Below the pieces are notes generated by a model. It saw nothing but the letters and a program-made list of their open reading frames with translations. It was not told the DNA's origin and did no database searches. A stretch of DNA of 64,000 nt from Enterococcus saccharolyticus subsp. saccharolyticus. GTDB lineage: Bacteria > Bacillota > Bacilli > Lactobacillales > Enterococcaceae. The stretch spans positions 639,501-703,500 of the forward strand of contig NZ_CP118957.1 in NCBI RefSeq assembly GCF_029023825.1, written 5' to 3'. Of the stretch, positions 8,660 to 18,055 are shown in pieces (position 1 is the first letter of the stretch; each line of letters begins with the position of its first letter). Position numbers and translations under genes: made by a program.

Positions 8660-9799
8660 ATGACCGGATTGCAGTTTCCATTAAAAAATGATACATCCCG
8701 TAAAATTATACATATTGATATGGATGCTTTTTTTGCATCAGTCGAAGAACGTGATCGACCAGAACTTGCCAAACATCCGTTAGTAATCGCTCGTCATCCG
8801 AGTGATACAGGGGGACGTGGTGTGGTAACCACTGCGAATTATTTAGCACGTCAATACGGGATTCATTCAGCGATGAGTGCGCAAAAAGCCTACGAATTAT
8901 GTCCACATGCGGTGTTTGTACCAGGAAACTATCAGAAATATCGTGAAATTTCTCGACAAGTTCGGGCTATTTTTTATCGCTACACAGATTTAGTGGAAGT
9001 CGTTTCGATTGATGAAGCGTATTTGGATGTGACTGAAAATAAAATTCAAAGCAAATCGGCTATTAAAATCGCTAAATTGATCCAACACGATATTTGGCAA
9101 GAAGTGCATTTAACCTGTTCAGCTGGTGTCAGTTACAATAAATTTTTAGCTAAACTAGCGTCTGATTTTGAAAAACCTCGTGGCTTGACAGTGGTAATGC
9201 CCCAAGAGGCGATTGCCTTTTTACAGAAGCTACCTATTGAGAAATTTCATGGGGTCGGGAAAAAAACAGTTCCTAAAATGCATGAATTGGGCATTTTTAC
9301 AGGAGCCGATTTATATGAACGTAGTGAAGCCACGTTGATACACCATTTTGGTAAAATGGGCTATTCCTTATATCGTAAAGTACGGGGCATTCATAATGCA
9401 CCAGTAAATATTTCGCGCGAACGAAAGTCAATTGGCAAAGAAAATACGTATGGTCAACCTTTAGCGACAGAAGACGAATGTCTGTCACAATTACGCCAAT
9501 TGTCAAATGCAGTCGCAGAGTCATTGAAAAAAGAACAAAAACATGGCAAAACAGTTGTCGTAAAAATTCGTTATGCCGACTATACGACTATCACTAAACG
9601 TGTGACGTTACGAGAATATGTGTTTCGGAAAGAAGAGATTTTTTCCCAAGCAAGTGTCATTTGGGAAGAAATTTTAGGTGTTGAAAAAGGGATTCGTTTA
9701 TTAGGTGTAACGGTGACTAATTTAGATCCTTTGACGTATGAAAACATTGTATTGCCTTTGTGGGAAACTGGTAACCCTTATGAAAAAAGCAAGCCCTAA
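8660..9799 (+). CDS. dinB: DNA polymerase IV
   Basis: A Y-family translesion polymerase of 379 residues from ATG 8660 (an in-frame GTG at 8651 is also possible). Catalytic acidic motifs IIHIDMDAFFASVEE (about 16-30) and SIDEAYLDVTE (about 118-128) are intact, as is the helix-hairpin-helix region FHGVGKKT near 200. The C-terminal little-finger domain ends at about 350; I see no obvious canonical clamp-binding peptide. Its TAA overlaps the nrdG TAG on the other strand. Confidence 0.95.
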   Translation: MTGLQFPLKNDTSRKIIHIDMDAFFASVEERDRPELAKHPLVIARHPSDTGGRGVVTTANYLARQYGIHSAMSAQKAYELCPHAVFVPGNYQKYREISRQVRAIFYRYTDLVEVVSIDEAYLDVTENKIQSKSAIKIAKLIQHDIWQEVHLTCSAGVSYNKFLAKLASDFEKPRGLTVVMPQEAIAFLQKLPIEKFHGVGKKTVPKMHELGIFTGADLYERSEATLIHHFGKMGYSLYRKVRGIHNAPVNISRERKSIGKENTYGQPLATEDECLSQLRQLSNAVAESLKKEQKHGKTVVVKIRYADYTTITKRVTLREYVFRKEEIFSQASVIWEEILGVEKGIRLLGVTVTNLDPLTYENIVLPLWETGNPYEKSKP

Positions 9800-9816
9800 A
9801 TTAGCGCTTGCTTTTT
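9784..9816. terminator. Bidirectional terminator between dinB and nrdG
   Basis: AAAAAGCAAGC (9784-9794) pairs with GCTTGCTTTTT (9806-9816). Each strand gets a T-run, and both stop codons (dinB 9797-9799, nrdG 9796-9798) sit in the 11-nt loop. Confidence 0.85.
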
Positions 9817-10398
9817 AATTTGTTCATATTGTTGTTCGGCGTCTAGGCATTTGTCCCAAATAATGGCTTGCCCTGCTGCTAACGATTTCGGTACATCAAT
9901 AATGCGTTGATTACTACTGCCACGGAATTGTAAGTTGAGATTTCGTTTACTCAATTCAAAGCGTCCATCTACTAAGATATCAATTTGTTGTAACAAAGCC
10001 AATTTGTCCTCTGTTTCTTGCAATAATTCTTCAAAGGTGTACCCAGACCAACTCCAAATATCTTTTTGATGACCAAAAGTCTGACGTACCCGCTGAACAA
10101 GTTGGAGACAAACCGCTGTGTTTAAAAAAGGCTCACCACCTAATAAGGTCAGACCTTGCACGTAATCGTGGGCGAGATCGGCTAGAATTTGATTTTCTAA
10201 TTCGATGGTATAAGGAGTGCCGTAACGAAAGTTTTGCACAGCTTTATTGAAGCATCCTTCACAAGCGAACAGACACCCACTGACATATAAACTGTTACGA
10301 ACGCCTTCACCATCGACAAAATTAAAGGGTTTATAATCAGCGATACGTTGTTGACTATACTCTGCACTGCACCATTCTTTTGGTTGTGGATTTCTCAT
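9796..10398 (-). CDS. nrdG: Anaerobic ribonucleotide reductase activating protein
   Basis: A 200-residue radical-SAM activase that installs the glycyl radical on NrdD. The cluster-binding motif CX3CX2C is at Cys42, 46 and 49 (GCLFACEGCF). GGEP (TLLGGEPF) and a WSGYTFEEL segment follow as in the family. The gene is 12 nt downstream of nrdD with its own GGATGTG ribosome site, so they are cotranscribed. Length is slightly above the 155-200 seen in other NrdG proteins. Confidence 0.95.
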   Translation of the reverse strand: MRNPQPKEWCSAEYSQQRIADYKPFNFVDGEGVRNSLYVSGCLFACEGCFNKAVQNFRYGTPYTIELENQILADLAHDYVQGLTLLGGEPFLNTAVCLQLVQRVRQTFGHQKDIWSWSGYTFEELLQETEDKLALLQQIDILVDGRFELSKRNLNLQFRGSSNQRIIDVPKSLAAGQAIIWDKCLDAEQQYEQIKKQALI

Positions 10399-10410
10399 TT
10401 TCTCACATCC

Positions 10411-12600
10411 TTATTTCATATGTTTAACCCGAGCAGAAATTTCTTTATGACGACCATGAACCATGGGACGCGCTTGAGGATTTCCTAAATACCCACAAGT
10501 TCGTTTCACAACATCACATGTTTTCGGATCGTGATTGCCACATTCTGGACATTGAAACCCACGTTCAGTCGGTTCAAAATCGCCCTCATACCCACATTGA
10601 TAACAACGATCGATAGGGGTATTGGTTCCTAAATACCCGACACGATGATAGGAATAATCCCAAACGGCTTCTAGTGCTTTGGGGTTTTGTTGCAAGATTG
10701 GGTATTCGCAATAATGAATAAAGCCACCACTGCAATAACGTGGATACTCTTTTTCAAAATCCAATTTTTCAAATGGTGTAGGATTTTTGCGGACATCATA
10801 GTGAAAACTATTCGTGTAATATTCTTTATCAGTAATGTTTTCAATAATGCCAAATTTTTCAGTATCCAAGCGACAAAAACGATCAGTTAAACTCTCACTA
10901 GGTGTTGAATACACACTAAAATGATAGCCGTATTCATCGGCCCAATCATCAGCATGTTTTTTTAAATCGTGTAAAATCGCCAAAGTAAATTCTTTTGCTT
11001 GGGGATTATTTTCCCATTCGCCACCGTAAAAAGCGGCAGCAACTTCATACAAACCAATATAACCCAAAGAAACGGTTGCTCGACGATGACGAAACAATTC
11101 ATCGACAGTATCGGTGGGCGCTAATTTTTTCCCAAAAGCACCGTGCATATATAAAATAGGAGCATTCGTTGGTGTAGCTTCTTTGCAACGTTCGATACGA
11201 TATACGAGTGCGTCTTTTACGATTTGTAGACGTTCTTCGAGCAATTGCCAGAATTTTGCTGTGTCTTTTTGTGCTTCGATAGCAATTCGCGGTAGATTTA
11301 ACGTCACCACCCCTAAATTCATCCGTCCCACGTTGACTTCTTGACCATTCGCATCTTGCCACCCTTGTAAAAAGGAACGACACCCCATCGGTACTTTGAA
11401 ACTGCCTGTTAGTTCCACGATTTTGTCATAGTTTAAAATATCGGGATACATCCGTTTTGTCGCACATGCTAATGCCAGTTGCTTAATGTCGTAATTCGGG
11501 TCTTGGGGGGCGAAATTAATGCCTTTTTTGATAGAGAAAATCAATTTCGGGAAAATTGCTGTTCGGTGTTCACTTCCTAAACCATTGATTCGATTTTGTA
11601 AGATTGCCCGCTGAATTTCACGTTCAAACCAATTGGTGCCTAAACCAAATCCAAGAGAAGTAAAAGGGGTTTGTCCGTTGGAAGTAAACAAGGTATTAAT
11701 TTCATATTCCAAGCTTTGCATGGCATCAAAAATATCTTTTTGCGTTTTTTGGCGTGCAAATAAAATTTGACGCTCGTCGCCGTCAATCCACTCCTTTGCA
11801 TCAGTTAAATGCTTTTCATAGTTTTTTTTAGCAAAAGGCGCTAATAATTCATCCACACGATCTGCTGAGCAACCGCCGTATTGGCTTGATGCAACATTCG
11901 CAATAATCTGCGAGATTTGTGCAGTTGCCGTTTGAATTGATTTCGGTGCTTCGACCTCTGCATTGCCCATTTTAAAACCTTCATTTAACATTTTTTTAAA
12001 GTCAATCAAGCAGCAATTGGTCATTGGTGCATAAGGGTGATAATCCAAATCATGGTAATGAATATCCCCTTTTTGATGCGCATTTGCAACATGTGGTGGG
12101 AGCATTTTTAAGCCAATGGATTTGCCGACGATTCCGGCTGTTAAATCGCGTTGTGTGTTAAAGACATTGCTATCTTTGTTGGCATTTTCATTCACGACAC
12201 TTTGTTCTTTATTCATTAATTTTTCAATTGTAAAATTAATGTCCGTTGCTTGACTTCGTTCAAAATCACGTTGGGTACGGTAGCGAATGTATTCTTCGGC
12301 AAGTGTATAGTCATGCTGCTGTAATAACGTATGTTCCACGATATTTTGAATTTCATAAATTTTAACCGTCTTTTGGAAACGTGCCATAATTTCCTGAGTG
12401 ATTTTAGTTACGAGATAATCTAATTGTTGATGATCGAGCGGTGAAAGAGCCCCCTGGATTTGTTGTTTGGCTTTGACTAACGCGTGATAAATCTTTTGGT
12501 CATCAAAATCTACAGTTCGTCCATCTCGTTTTACGACCTTGATTTTTATCCTATTCGTTGGCAGGAAAGATTGTTCATCTTTTCTTTTAGTTTCCATCAT
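10411..12600 (-). CDS. nrdD: Anaerobic (class III) ribonucleoside-triphosphate reductase
   Basis: The 729-residue enzyme makes dNTPs without oxygen using a glycyl radical. Residues about 18-110 form an ATP-cone. The catalytic barrel follows, including NCCLIDF near 195 and MNLGVVTLNLPRIA near 425. The C-terminal zinc ribbon (CYQC at 666-669, CPEC near 684-687) precedes the radical loop RTCGYLG with Gly703. Start ATG 12600 has GGAGTG upstream; a second ATG follows at once. Two NrdR boxes cover the promoter. Confidence 0.97.
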   Translation of the reverse strand: MMETKRKDEQSFLPTNRIKIKVVKRDGRTVDFDDQKIYHALVKAKQQIQGALSPLDHQQLDYLVTKITQEIMARFQKTVKIYEIQNIVEHTLLQQHDYTLAEEYIRYRTQRDFERSQATDINFTIEKLMNKEQSVVNENANKDSNVFNTQRDLTAGIVGKSIGLKMLPPHVANAHQKGDIHYHDLDYHPYAPMTNCCLIDFKKMLNEGFKMGNAEVEAPKSIQTATAQISQIIANVASSQYGGCSADRVDELLAPFAKKNYEKHLTDAKEWIDGDERQILFARQKTQKDIFDAMQSLEYEINTLFTSNGQTPFTSLGFGLGTNWFEREIQRAILQNRINGLGSEHRTAIFPKLIFSIKKGINFAPQDPNYDIKQLALACATKRMYPDILNYDKIVELTGSFKVPMGCRSFLQGWQDANGQEVNVGRMNLGVVTLNLPRIAIEAQKDTAKFWQLLEERLQIVKDALVYRIERCKEATPTNAPILYMHGAFGKKLAPTDTVDELFRHRRATVSLGYIGLYEVAAAFYGGEWENNPQAKEFTLAILHDLKKHADDWADEYGYHFSVYSTPSESLTDRFCRLDTEKFGIIENITDKEYYTNSFHYDVRKNPTPFEKLDFEKEYPRYCSGGFIHYCEYPILQQNPKALEAVWDYSYHRVGYLGTNTPIDRCYQCGYEGDFEPTERGFQCPECGNHDPKTCDVVKRTCGYLGNPQARPMVHGRHKEISARVKHMK

Positions 12601-12657
12601 TTTGCGTCACTCCTTTGTTTGATTCTTCTCTATCATAAAATAAAAAATAGAGAAATA

Positions 12658-12703
12658 CAACTATATATAGTGATCAATAGTGTTTATACACAATATGTAG
12701 TGT
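12658..12703 (-). promoter_or_regulatory. Two NrdR boxes in the nrdDG promoter
   Basis: The segments at 12658-12673 (core ACTATATATAGTG, 13/16 to the usual ACACWATATATWGTGT) and 12688-12703 (ACACAATATGTAGTGT, 15/16) have centres 30 bp apart, about three helical turns. They overlap a plausible minus-strand -35/-10 pair (TTGTGT, 18 bp, TATATA). NrdR is the nucleotide-sensing repressor of ribonucleotide reductases; its gene is not in this window. Confidence 0.8.
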
Positions 12704-12810
12704 TTGTTAGAAGGTTTAGAAAAGAAGCAATGTCGGGTTTTTGTCTTGTTTTATCTTGCACAAAATGTATAAAAATTTCTTTGTAGATTTTAGAGAATTA
12801 CTAGGAAATA

Positions 12811-12819
12811 TGCTAAGAT
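12811..12819 (+). promoter_or_regulatory. Extended -10 promoter of the ABC exporter operon
   Basis: TGCTAAGAT lies 25 nt before the ATP-binding subunit gene; the -35 region is weak. No BceR-type binding site was recognised. Confidence 0.45.
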
Positions 12820-12844
12820 ACAAGAGAGAAAAGAGGCGAGAGTT

Positions 12845-13612
12845 ATGAAAAAAATAATTGATGTCAAACATTTAACGAAAACATACGGCACACGTTTTAA
12901 TCAAACGAAAGTGCTAGATAACTTATCTTTTAGTGTCGATCAAGGGGAATTTGTCGGCATTATGGGACCAAGTGGTGCAGGAAAAACAACTTTGATGAAT
13001 ATTCTGTCTTCCATCAGTTTACCAACAATGGGTTCAGTATACATCGATGGCAAAGATATTACTCGGATGAAAGAAAACGAATTAAGTGATTTTCGTCGAC
13101 AAAAAATTGGGTTTATTTTTCAAGACTTTAACTTATTAGATACCTTAACGAGCAAAGATAATATCTTATTGCCGTTAGCCATTGATCGACTACCAATTAA
13201 AGAAATGGAACAGCGCGTCCAAGAAGTGGCGGAACTATTAGGGATTTCGTATTTATTAAATCGTTACCCGGATGAATTATCCATTGGTCAAAAACAACGA
13301 GTGGCAGCAGCCCGTGCGATTGTTGCCCAACCATCAGTCATTTTTGCGGATGAACCAACGGGATCTTTGGATTCCAAATCGGCGACAGAACTATTACGTT
13401 ATTTAAGTGAAGTGAATTTACACAAGGACACCACGATTTTAATGGTGACCCATGACCCATTTACCGCCAGTTATTGCAATCGAATTTTATTCATCAAAGA
13501 TGGTGTTTTTTTCGCTGAAGTCGTTCGGCGTGGATCGCGCAAAGAATTTTTTGAACAGGTGATTGATATGCAGGCGACAATTGGAGGAGGCGGTCGACGG
13601 AATGCTCTTTAA
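12845..13612 (+). CDS. ABC transporter ATP-binding protein (BceA/FtsE-like)
   Basis: The 255-residue ATPase belongs to the LolD/BceA class that pairs with FtsX-domain permeases. Walker A GPSGAGKTT is near 42-50, the Q-loop FIFQDFN near 96, the signature is LSIGQKQR (not the usual LSGGQ), Walker B is VIFADEPTGSLD and the H-loop is MVTHD. Its end overlaps the permease start by 11 nt. Such exporters usually move lipid-linked or peptide substrates or remove bacitracin-type antibiotics; the substrate here is unknown. No sensor kinase or response regulator is adjacent. Confidence 0.93.
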   Translation: MKKIIDVKHLTKTYGTRFNQTKVLDNLSFSVDQGEFVGIMGPSGAGKTTLMNILSSISLPTMGSVYIDGKDITRMKENELSDFRRQKIGFIFQDFNLLDTLTSKDNILLPLAIDRLPIKEMEQRVQEVAELLGISYLLNRYPDELSIGQKQRVAAARAIVAQPSVIFADEPTGSLDSKSATELLRYLSEVNLHKDTTILMVTHDPFTASYCNRILFIKDGVFFAEVVRRGSRKEFFEQVIDMQATIGGGGRRNAL

Positions 13613-15665
13613 AATCATTTGGCGTAGTTTTTTACGACAGACGAGAAACTACATTGTGTACTTTTTATCGATGACGACAGCTGTCATGATTTTTTATTCA
13701 TTTAGTGCAATGACCTATGACCAACCGTTAACGTTACGTGCGCGACAAGACATTCAAATTGAAGGTGTCTTAACATTAGGAAATGTGTTTGTTGCAATGG
13801 TGGTCTTAATTTTCATGTTGGGAGCGAACCAATTTTTTATTCAACAACGTCAAAAAGAAATTGGTTTGTATCAATTATTTGGTTTAAGAAAATCACGAAT
13901 TATTTTTCAATTTCTGATTGAAGGAGTCGTATTAAATGTTTTTTCCTTAATTGTAGGCATCGTCATGGGAATTATTTTTTCTAAATTTTTTGCTATGATT
14001 TTGATTAAAGCAATGGATTTAAACCTCGAAAGTCGTTTTTTTATTTCTTGGGCGTCCATTTTAACAACTGTTGTGATGTTTTTTGTAGCGATTAGTTTAA
14101 TCTCTTTACAAAACATGTGGTTGATTTGGCAGAAACAGTTAATCGATTTGTTTCAACCGAAACGAGTGGTTTCTAGTCGCCGTTTCACTGTGCGTTGGAG
14201 TGCATATGTTATTGGGCTATTCAGTGTTTTATTGATTAGTATCGGGTATTATATTGCTGTGAATTTTGTAGAAGTATTGAATCGGTACATTCAACAAACA
14301 GAAGATTTTTCTTCGGTATTGTGGGTACCACTCTTGATTTTCTCATTGTGTGTGTGTGGAACGTATTTGTTTTTTGCGTATGGTATTCAAGCCTGCCTTT
14401 ATTTAACTGCCAAATGGCGAATGTTTAGTTATCGGGATGTTCGTTTCTTTGCCTTGCAAAATACACGTCATTTGCTATCAAAAAGTTGGCGAACACTAGC
14501 GCTCATTTCTGTGATTGTGGGGATTGCGATTTCATTAATTGGAGGAGCAATTAGTGTGTTTGAGATGTCTTATCGTTACACAGATTTGAGTCAACCAGTT
14601 GATTTTCAAATCACTGCCGATGAATCCAAGCAGTTAGAACAATTGATTCAAGAAAGTGGGGGAGAAATTACGGATAAACTAACGGTTTCGTTGAAAGCCG
14701 TGGGTACTCATTCTTTGCAACCAATCCAATTTTTAGAAGACGAAACGTATGAAAATATTGCTATTTTTGATTTGATTTCTGAATCGATGTATCACGATAT
14801 TCGTCAAATAGTTCCACGTTTGCCTGAACTCAAGTTAACCAAAGCCGATCAAGGAGTGATGGTTGATTTGAGCCCTGCGATGGTGAGTAAACGCCAATTC
14901 TCCAAAGCAGAACAGAAAATTACCTTACCGAATGAAAATACGGTTCACTTGACACAACGTTTTTCAACGATGATTGGCGATAGTTTATTACGATATGGTT
15001 CTAACTTATTGGTGGTGACGGATGAGTTGTATCAAAAAGTAGAAGGAATTGATTATCAGCTCGTTTATTTGAATGCAACTGGCTACAATGAGGAACAACT
15101 ACAAAAAAAATATGTCTCACAATTGCCAACCGATTGGGGGCATGACGTAAGTTATCACTATGTATATAAAGAGGGGCAACTAAAAGGTAGCATCAAGCCA
15201 GTATCAGATGAAGCGTCATCGGAAAATAAAGAAGAACAACGGATTAGTCGATTAAATCAAACGAGTCGTTATCCCAATGTCCGTTCGGATCGCCGTCAGG
15301 GAGGTATTTTCTTGTATGTGGCATTGTTTGTCGGCATGATTGTGTTGATTACCACAGCGAGTACATTAATGGTTCGTCAGTTTTTTGAAGCTGGACGTGA
15401 AAAACAAAATTATCAACTTTTGCAACAAATTGGAATTCCCAAAAAGACGTTGCGTCGTGCGGTATATCATCAAAACGCATGGATTTTCTTTCCTACGATG
15501 TTATTGGCAACTACGCATGGTTCGTTTGCGATTTACATGCTGACAGAATTGGTGCAAGATGCCAATTATTGGGTAGCCTATCTGTTTTGTTTTATTACTA
15601 TTTTTATTTTTACATCCGCTTATTTTTTAACAACGAATTTTTATTTACGAATTGTGGAGGAGTAA
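13602..15665 (+). CDS. FtsX-like permease of a BceAB-type exporter
   Basis: From ATG 13602, preceded by GGAGGAGGCGG, the product is 687 residues; a start at 13563 would overlap the ATPase gene by 50 nt. Hydrophobic stretches indicate about ten membrane segments: seven in the first 330 residues, then an extracellular domain of roughly 220 residues, then three at the C-terminus. That is the BceB plan (two FtsX domains, loop between segments 7 and 8). The extracellular domain is what the partner kinase normally reads, yet none is encoded nearby. The stop is 3 nt before the MerR gene. Confidence 0.9.
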   Translation: MLFKIIWRSFLRQTRNYIVYFLSMTTAVMIFYSFSAMTYDQPLTLRARQDIQIEGVLTLGNVFVAMVVLIFMLGANQFFIQQRQKEIGLYQLFGLRKSRIIFQFLIEGVVLNVFSLIVGIVMGIIFSKFFAMILIKAMDLNLESRFFISWASILTTVVMFFVAISLISLQNMWLIWQKQLIDLFQPKRVVSSRRFTVRWSAYVIGLFSVLLISIGYYIAVNFVEVLNRYIQQTEDFSSVLWVPLLIFSLCVCGTYLFFAYGIQACLYLTAKWRMFSYRDVRFFALQNTRHLLSKSWRTLALISVIVGIAISLIGGAISVFEMSYRYTDLSQPVDFQITADESKQLEQLIQESGGEITDKLTVSLKAVGTHSLQPIQFLEDETYENIAIFDLISESMYHDIRQIVPRLPELKLTKADQGVMVDLSPAMVSKRQFSKAEQKITLPNENTVHLTQRFSTMIGDSLLRYGSNLLVVTDELYQKVEGIDYQLVYLNATGYNEEQLQKKYVSQLPTDWGHDVSYHYVYKEGQLKGSIKPVSDEASSENKEEQRISRLNQTSRYPNVRSDRRQGGIFLYVALFVGMIVLITTASTLMVRQFFEAGREKQNYQLLQQIGIPKKTLRRAVYHQNAWIFFPTMLLATTHGSFAIYMLTELVQDANYWVAYLFCFITIFIFTSAYFLTTNFYLRIVEE

Positions 15666-15668
15666 TCA

Positions 15669-16052
15669 ATGGCGAATCAACAAACATCCCAAAGGTATTC
15701 AATTAGTCATTTTGCTCAGCTGGTTGGTTTGAGTATTGATACATTGAGATATTATGAAAAAGAAGGTCTAATCACACCTGCTCGCAACCAACAAAATCAA
15801 CGTGTTTATACAGAAAAAGATAGGAATTGGCTGGCGTTTATTTTGCGTTTAAAGCAAACGGGTATGCCGATTAATGAAATTAAAATTTATACCAAGCTAC
15901 GTTATCAAGGCGAGGAAACAGTTCATGAACGATTAGAATTACTGTATCACCAACAAGAAGCTTTGGAAAAACAACGACAAGAAATTGATGACCATTTGCT
16001 GTTTCTAGCAGAAAAAATCAAGATATACAAAAAAATGATTGACATGGAGTAA
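15669..16052 (+). CDS. MerR family transcriptional regulator
   Basis: A 127-residue regulator with the MerR winged-helix start YSISHFAQLVGLSIDTLRYYEKEGLI (quoted in parts: SISHFAQLVG, DTLRYYEKEGL), then the wing region and a coiled-coil dimerisation helix near 80-125. There are no clustered cysteines, so metal sensing is unlikely; it resembles stress/aldehyde regulators of the AdhR group. Ribosome site GGAGGAG lies inside the permease end, so it may be translated from the exporter mRNA. The dehydrogenase gene follows after 41 nt and is its likeliest target. Confidence 0.88.
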   Translation: MANQQTSQRYSISHFAQLVGLSIDTLRYYEKEGLITPARNQQNQRVYTEKDRNWLAFILRLKQTGMPINEIKIYTKLRYQGEETVHERLELLYHQQEALEKQRQEIDDHLLFLAEKIKIYKKMIDME

Positions 16053-16093
16053 ACTCCAGCACGTATCCTTCAACTATGAAGGAGGGAATATCA

Positions 16094-16873
16094 TTGAAAA
16101 AATATCATGTGATTACAGGGGCAAGCTCAGGGATTGGTGCTGCCGTAGCGATGGCTTTTGCTCAAAGAGGGAAACATGTCATCTTGATTGCGCGTCGAAA
16201 AGAAAAATTAGCGGAACTCAAGGAACAGATTCAACAACAATACCCCGCAGTCGAGGTCATTATTCAACCGTTTGATTTAACGAACATCGCGCAACTCGAA
16301 GATTTATTTCAACAATTGACACGTTACCATATAGAGACGTGGATTAATAATGCTGGTTTTGGTTATTACACAACAGTTGCGGAACAATCACTGACACGTA
16401 CCAAAGATTTACTACAACTTAATGTCGAAGCACTCACAATTTTGTCGCTGTTGTATGTGCAAAAGTACCAAAATCAACCGAATACACAATTGATTAACAT
16501 TTCATCGGCAGGTGGTTATACAATGGTTCCCACAGCAGTGACGTATTGTGCCTCAAAATTTTATGTCAGTGCTTTTACAGAAGGTCTAGCTTTAGAATTA
16601 CAGGCATCTGGTTCACCTATGCAAGCCAAAGTATTAGCTCCTGCCGCAACTAAAACAGAATTTGGTAAAGTGGCCAATAACAGCACGACATATGATTACG
16701 ATCAAACATTTCCAAGGTATCATGATGCCAATGAGATGGCCCAATTTTTAATGGAACTATACGATAGGCATCAGATTGTCGGTGCTATTGACCGAGAAAC
16801 ATTTACGTTTGTTTTGAGTGGACATAAATTTGCGGATGCGCGTTCAAGTAACAATAATCAACAAATTAAATGA
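16094..16873 (+). CDS. Short-chain dehydrogenase/reductase
   Basis: An SDR-family NAD(P)-dependent oxidoreductase of 259 residues. AAGGAGGG at 16079 supports TTG 16094 rather than ATG 16076, which lies before the ribosome site. The nucleotide motif TGASSGIG (about 8-15), NNAGFGY (about 83-89), the catalytic Ser and YxxxK (YCASK, near 150-154) are present. Substrate cannot be told. It follows the MerR gene in the same orientation, suggesting a stress-inducible pair. Confidence 0.9.
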   Translation: MKKYHVITGASSGIGAAVAMAFAQRGKHVILIARRKEKLAELKEQIQQQYPAVEVIIQPFDLTNIAQLEDLFQQLTRYHIETWINNAGFGYYTTVAEQSLTRTKDLLQLNVEALTILSLLYVQKYQNQPNTQLINISSAGGYTMVPTAVTYCASKFYVSAFTEGLALELQASGSPMQAKVLAPAATKTEFGKVANNSTTYDYDQTFPRYHDANEMAQFLMELYDRHQIVGAIDRETFTFVLSGHKFADARSSNNNQQIK

Positions 16874-16925
16874 GAGAAAATTAATTTAGACATAACGGAC
16901 CTATTCTGTTCATTCTTTTATGGCG

Positions 16926-16934
16926 TGCTATAAT
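16926..16934 (+). promoter_or_regulatory. Extended -10 promoter before the M42 peptidase
   Basis: TGCTATAAT is a perfect extended -10 element 31 nt upstream of the start; TGTTCA at 16907 could serve as a weak -35. Confidence 0.7.
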
Positions 16935-16965
16935 TAAGAGGTAGTATAGAAAAGGAGCGTATGTG

Positions 16966-18051
16966 ATGTTAGAAAAAAAAGAGGAACAATTATTAATTAA
17001 CTTAACTTCTGCTCGTGGCGTACCTGGCAACGAAGAAGAAGTGCGTGAGGTCTTTAAAGCGTATGCGAAAGATTTTGCGGATGATATTTTCTTTGATGGA
17101 TTAGGCAGTGTGATTGCCAAACATTCTGGTAAAGGTGGGGGTCCTAAAATCTTTATTTCTGGACATATGGATGAAGTTGGTTTCATGGTCACTAAAATTA
17201 CAGAAAAAGGCTTTATCGAATTTCAAACACTTGGTGGCTGGTGGGGACAAGTTATGCTCGCGCAACAAGTTGAAATCAAAACGCAAGCAGGAAAATTGAT
17301 TCATGGCGTGATTGGTTCAAAACCACCGCATGTTTTATCCATGGAAGCACGCAAAAAACCATATGATGTGAAAGAGATGTTTATTGATATCGGTGCATCA
17401 AGCGAAGAAGAAGCAAAGTCTTGGGGCATTCGTCCGGGAGACATGATTACACCTTATATCGAATACAAACGAATGAATGATAGTAAATTCTTATTAGCCA
17501 AAGCTTGGGATAATCGTGTGGGTACGGCTGTTTCTTTACGAGTGCTAGAAAATCTAGCCAAAGAAGGACATCCAAACTGCTTGTTTGCAGGTAGCGATGT
17601 GATGGAAGAAGTGGGCTTGCGTGGGGCACGTACGAGTACACACTTAGTAAATCCTGATATTGCGATTGCTTTAGATACGGGTACAGCAGGCGACACACCA
17701 GGAATGACACCAAAAGAAGCTGATTCGGTTCTTGGTAAAGGTCCACAAGTGTTAATTTTTGATGCTTCAATGATTCCACATAAAAAATTATTGAACTTTG
17801 TCATTAACGTTGCTGAAGAATTGGAAATTCCTTTCCAATATACGGTGATTACCGGTGGTGGAACCGATGCAGGACAAATGCATTTAACCCGAGATGGTAT
17901 TCCATCGATTGCAATTACCGTACCTGTTCGTTATCTACATTCACATACATCCATTATTCATGAAGATGACTATTTAAATACTGTCAAATTAGTGACAGAA
18001 GTTGTTCGTCGCTTGGATGATAAAAAAGTGAGCGAATTGAGAAGTTATTAA
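16966..18051 (+). CDS. M42 family glutamyl aminopeptidase-like metallopeptidase
   Basis: A dinuclear-metal aminopeptidase of 361 residues, similar to lactococcal PepA and Bacillus YsdC. Motifs: SGHMDEVGFMV near 66-76, AWDNRVGTAVS near 180-190 (bridging Asp), MEEVGLRGAR near 213 (catalytic/ligand Glu pair), ALDTGTAGD near 237, and a C-terminal YLHSHTSIIHEDD with a ligand His. I choose ATG 16966 over the GTG at 16963 because of spacing from AAGGAG. Single-gene unit with its own promoter and terminator. Confidence 0.92.
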   Translation: MLEKKEEQLLINLTSARGVPGNEEEVREVFKAYAKDFADDIFFDGLGSVIAKHSGKGGGPKIFISGHMDEVGFMVTKITEKGFIEFQTLGGWWGQVMLAQQVEIKTQAGKLIHGVIGSKPPHVLSMEARKKPYDVKEMFIDIGASSEEEAKSWGIRPGDMITPYIEYKRMNDSKFLLAKAWDNRVGTAVSLRVLENLAKEGHPNCLFAGSDVMEEVGLRGARTSTHLVNPDIAIALDTGTAGDTPGMTPKEADSVLGKGPQVLIFDASMIPHKKLLNFVINVAEELEIPFQYTVITGGGTDAGQMHLTRDGIPSIAITVPVRYLHSHTSIIHEDDYLNTVKLVTEVVRRLDDKKVSELRSY

Positions 18052-18055
18052 ATAA

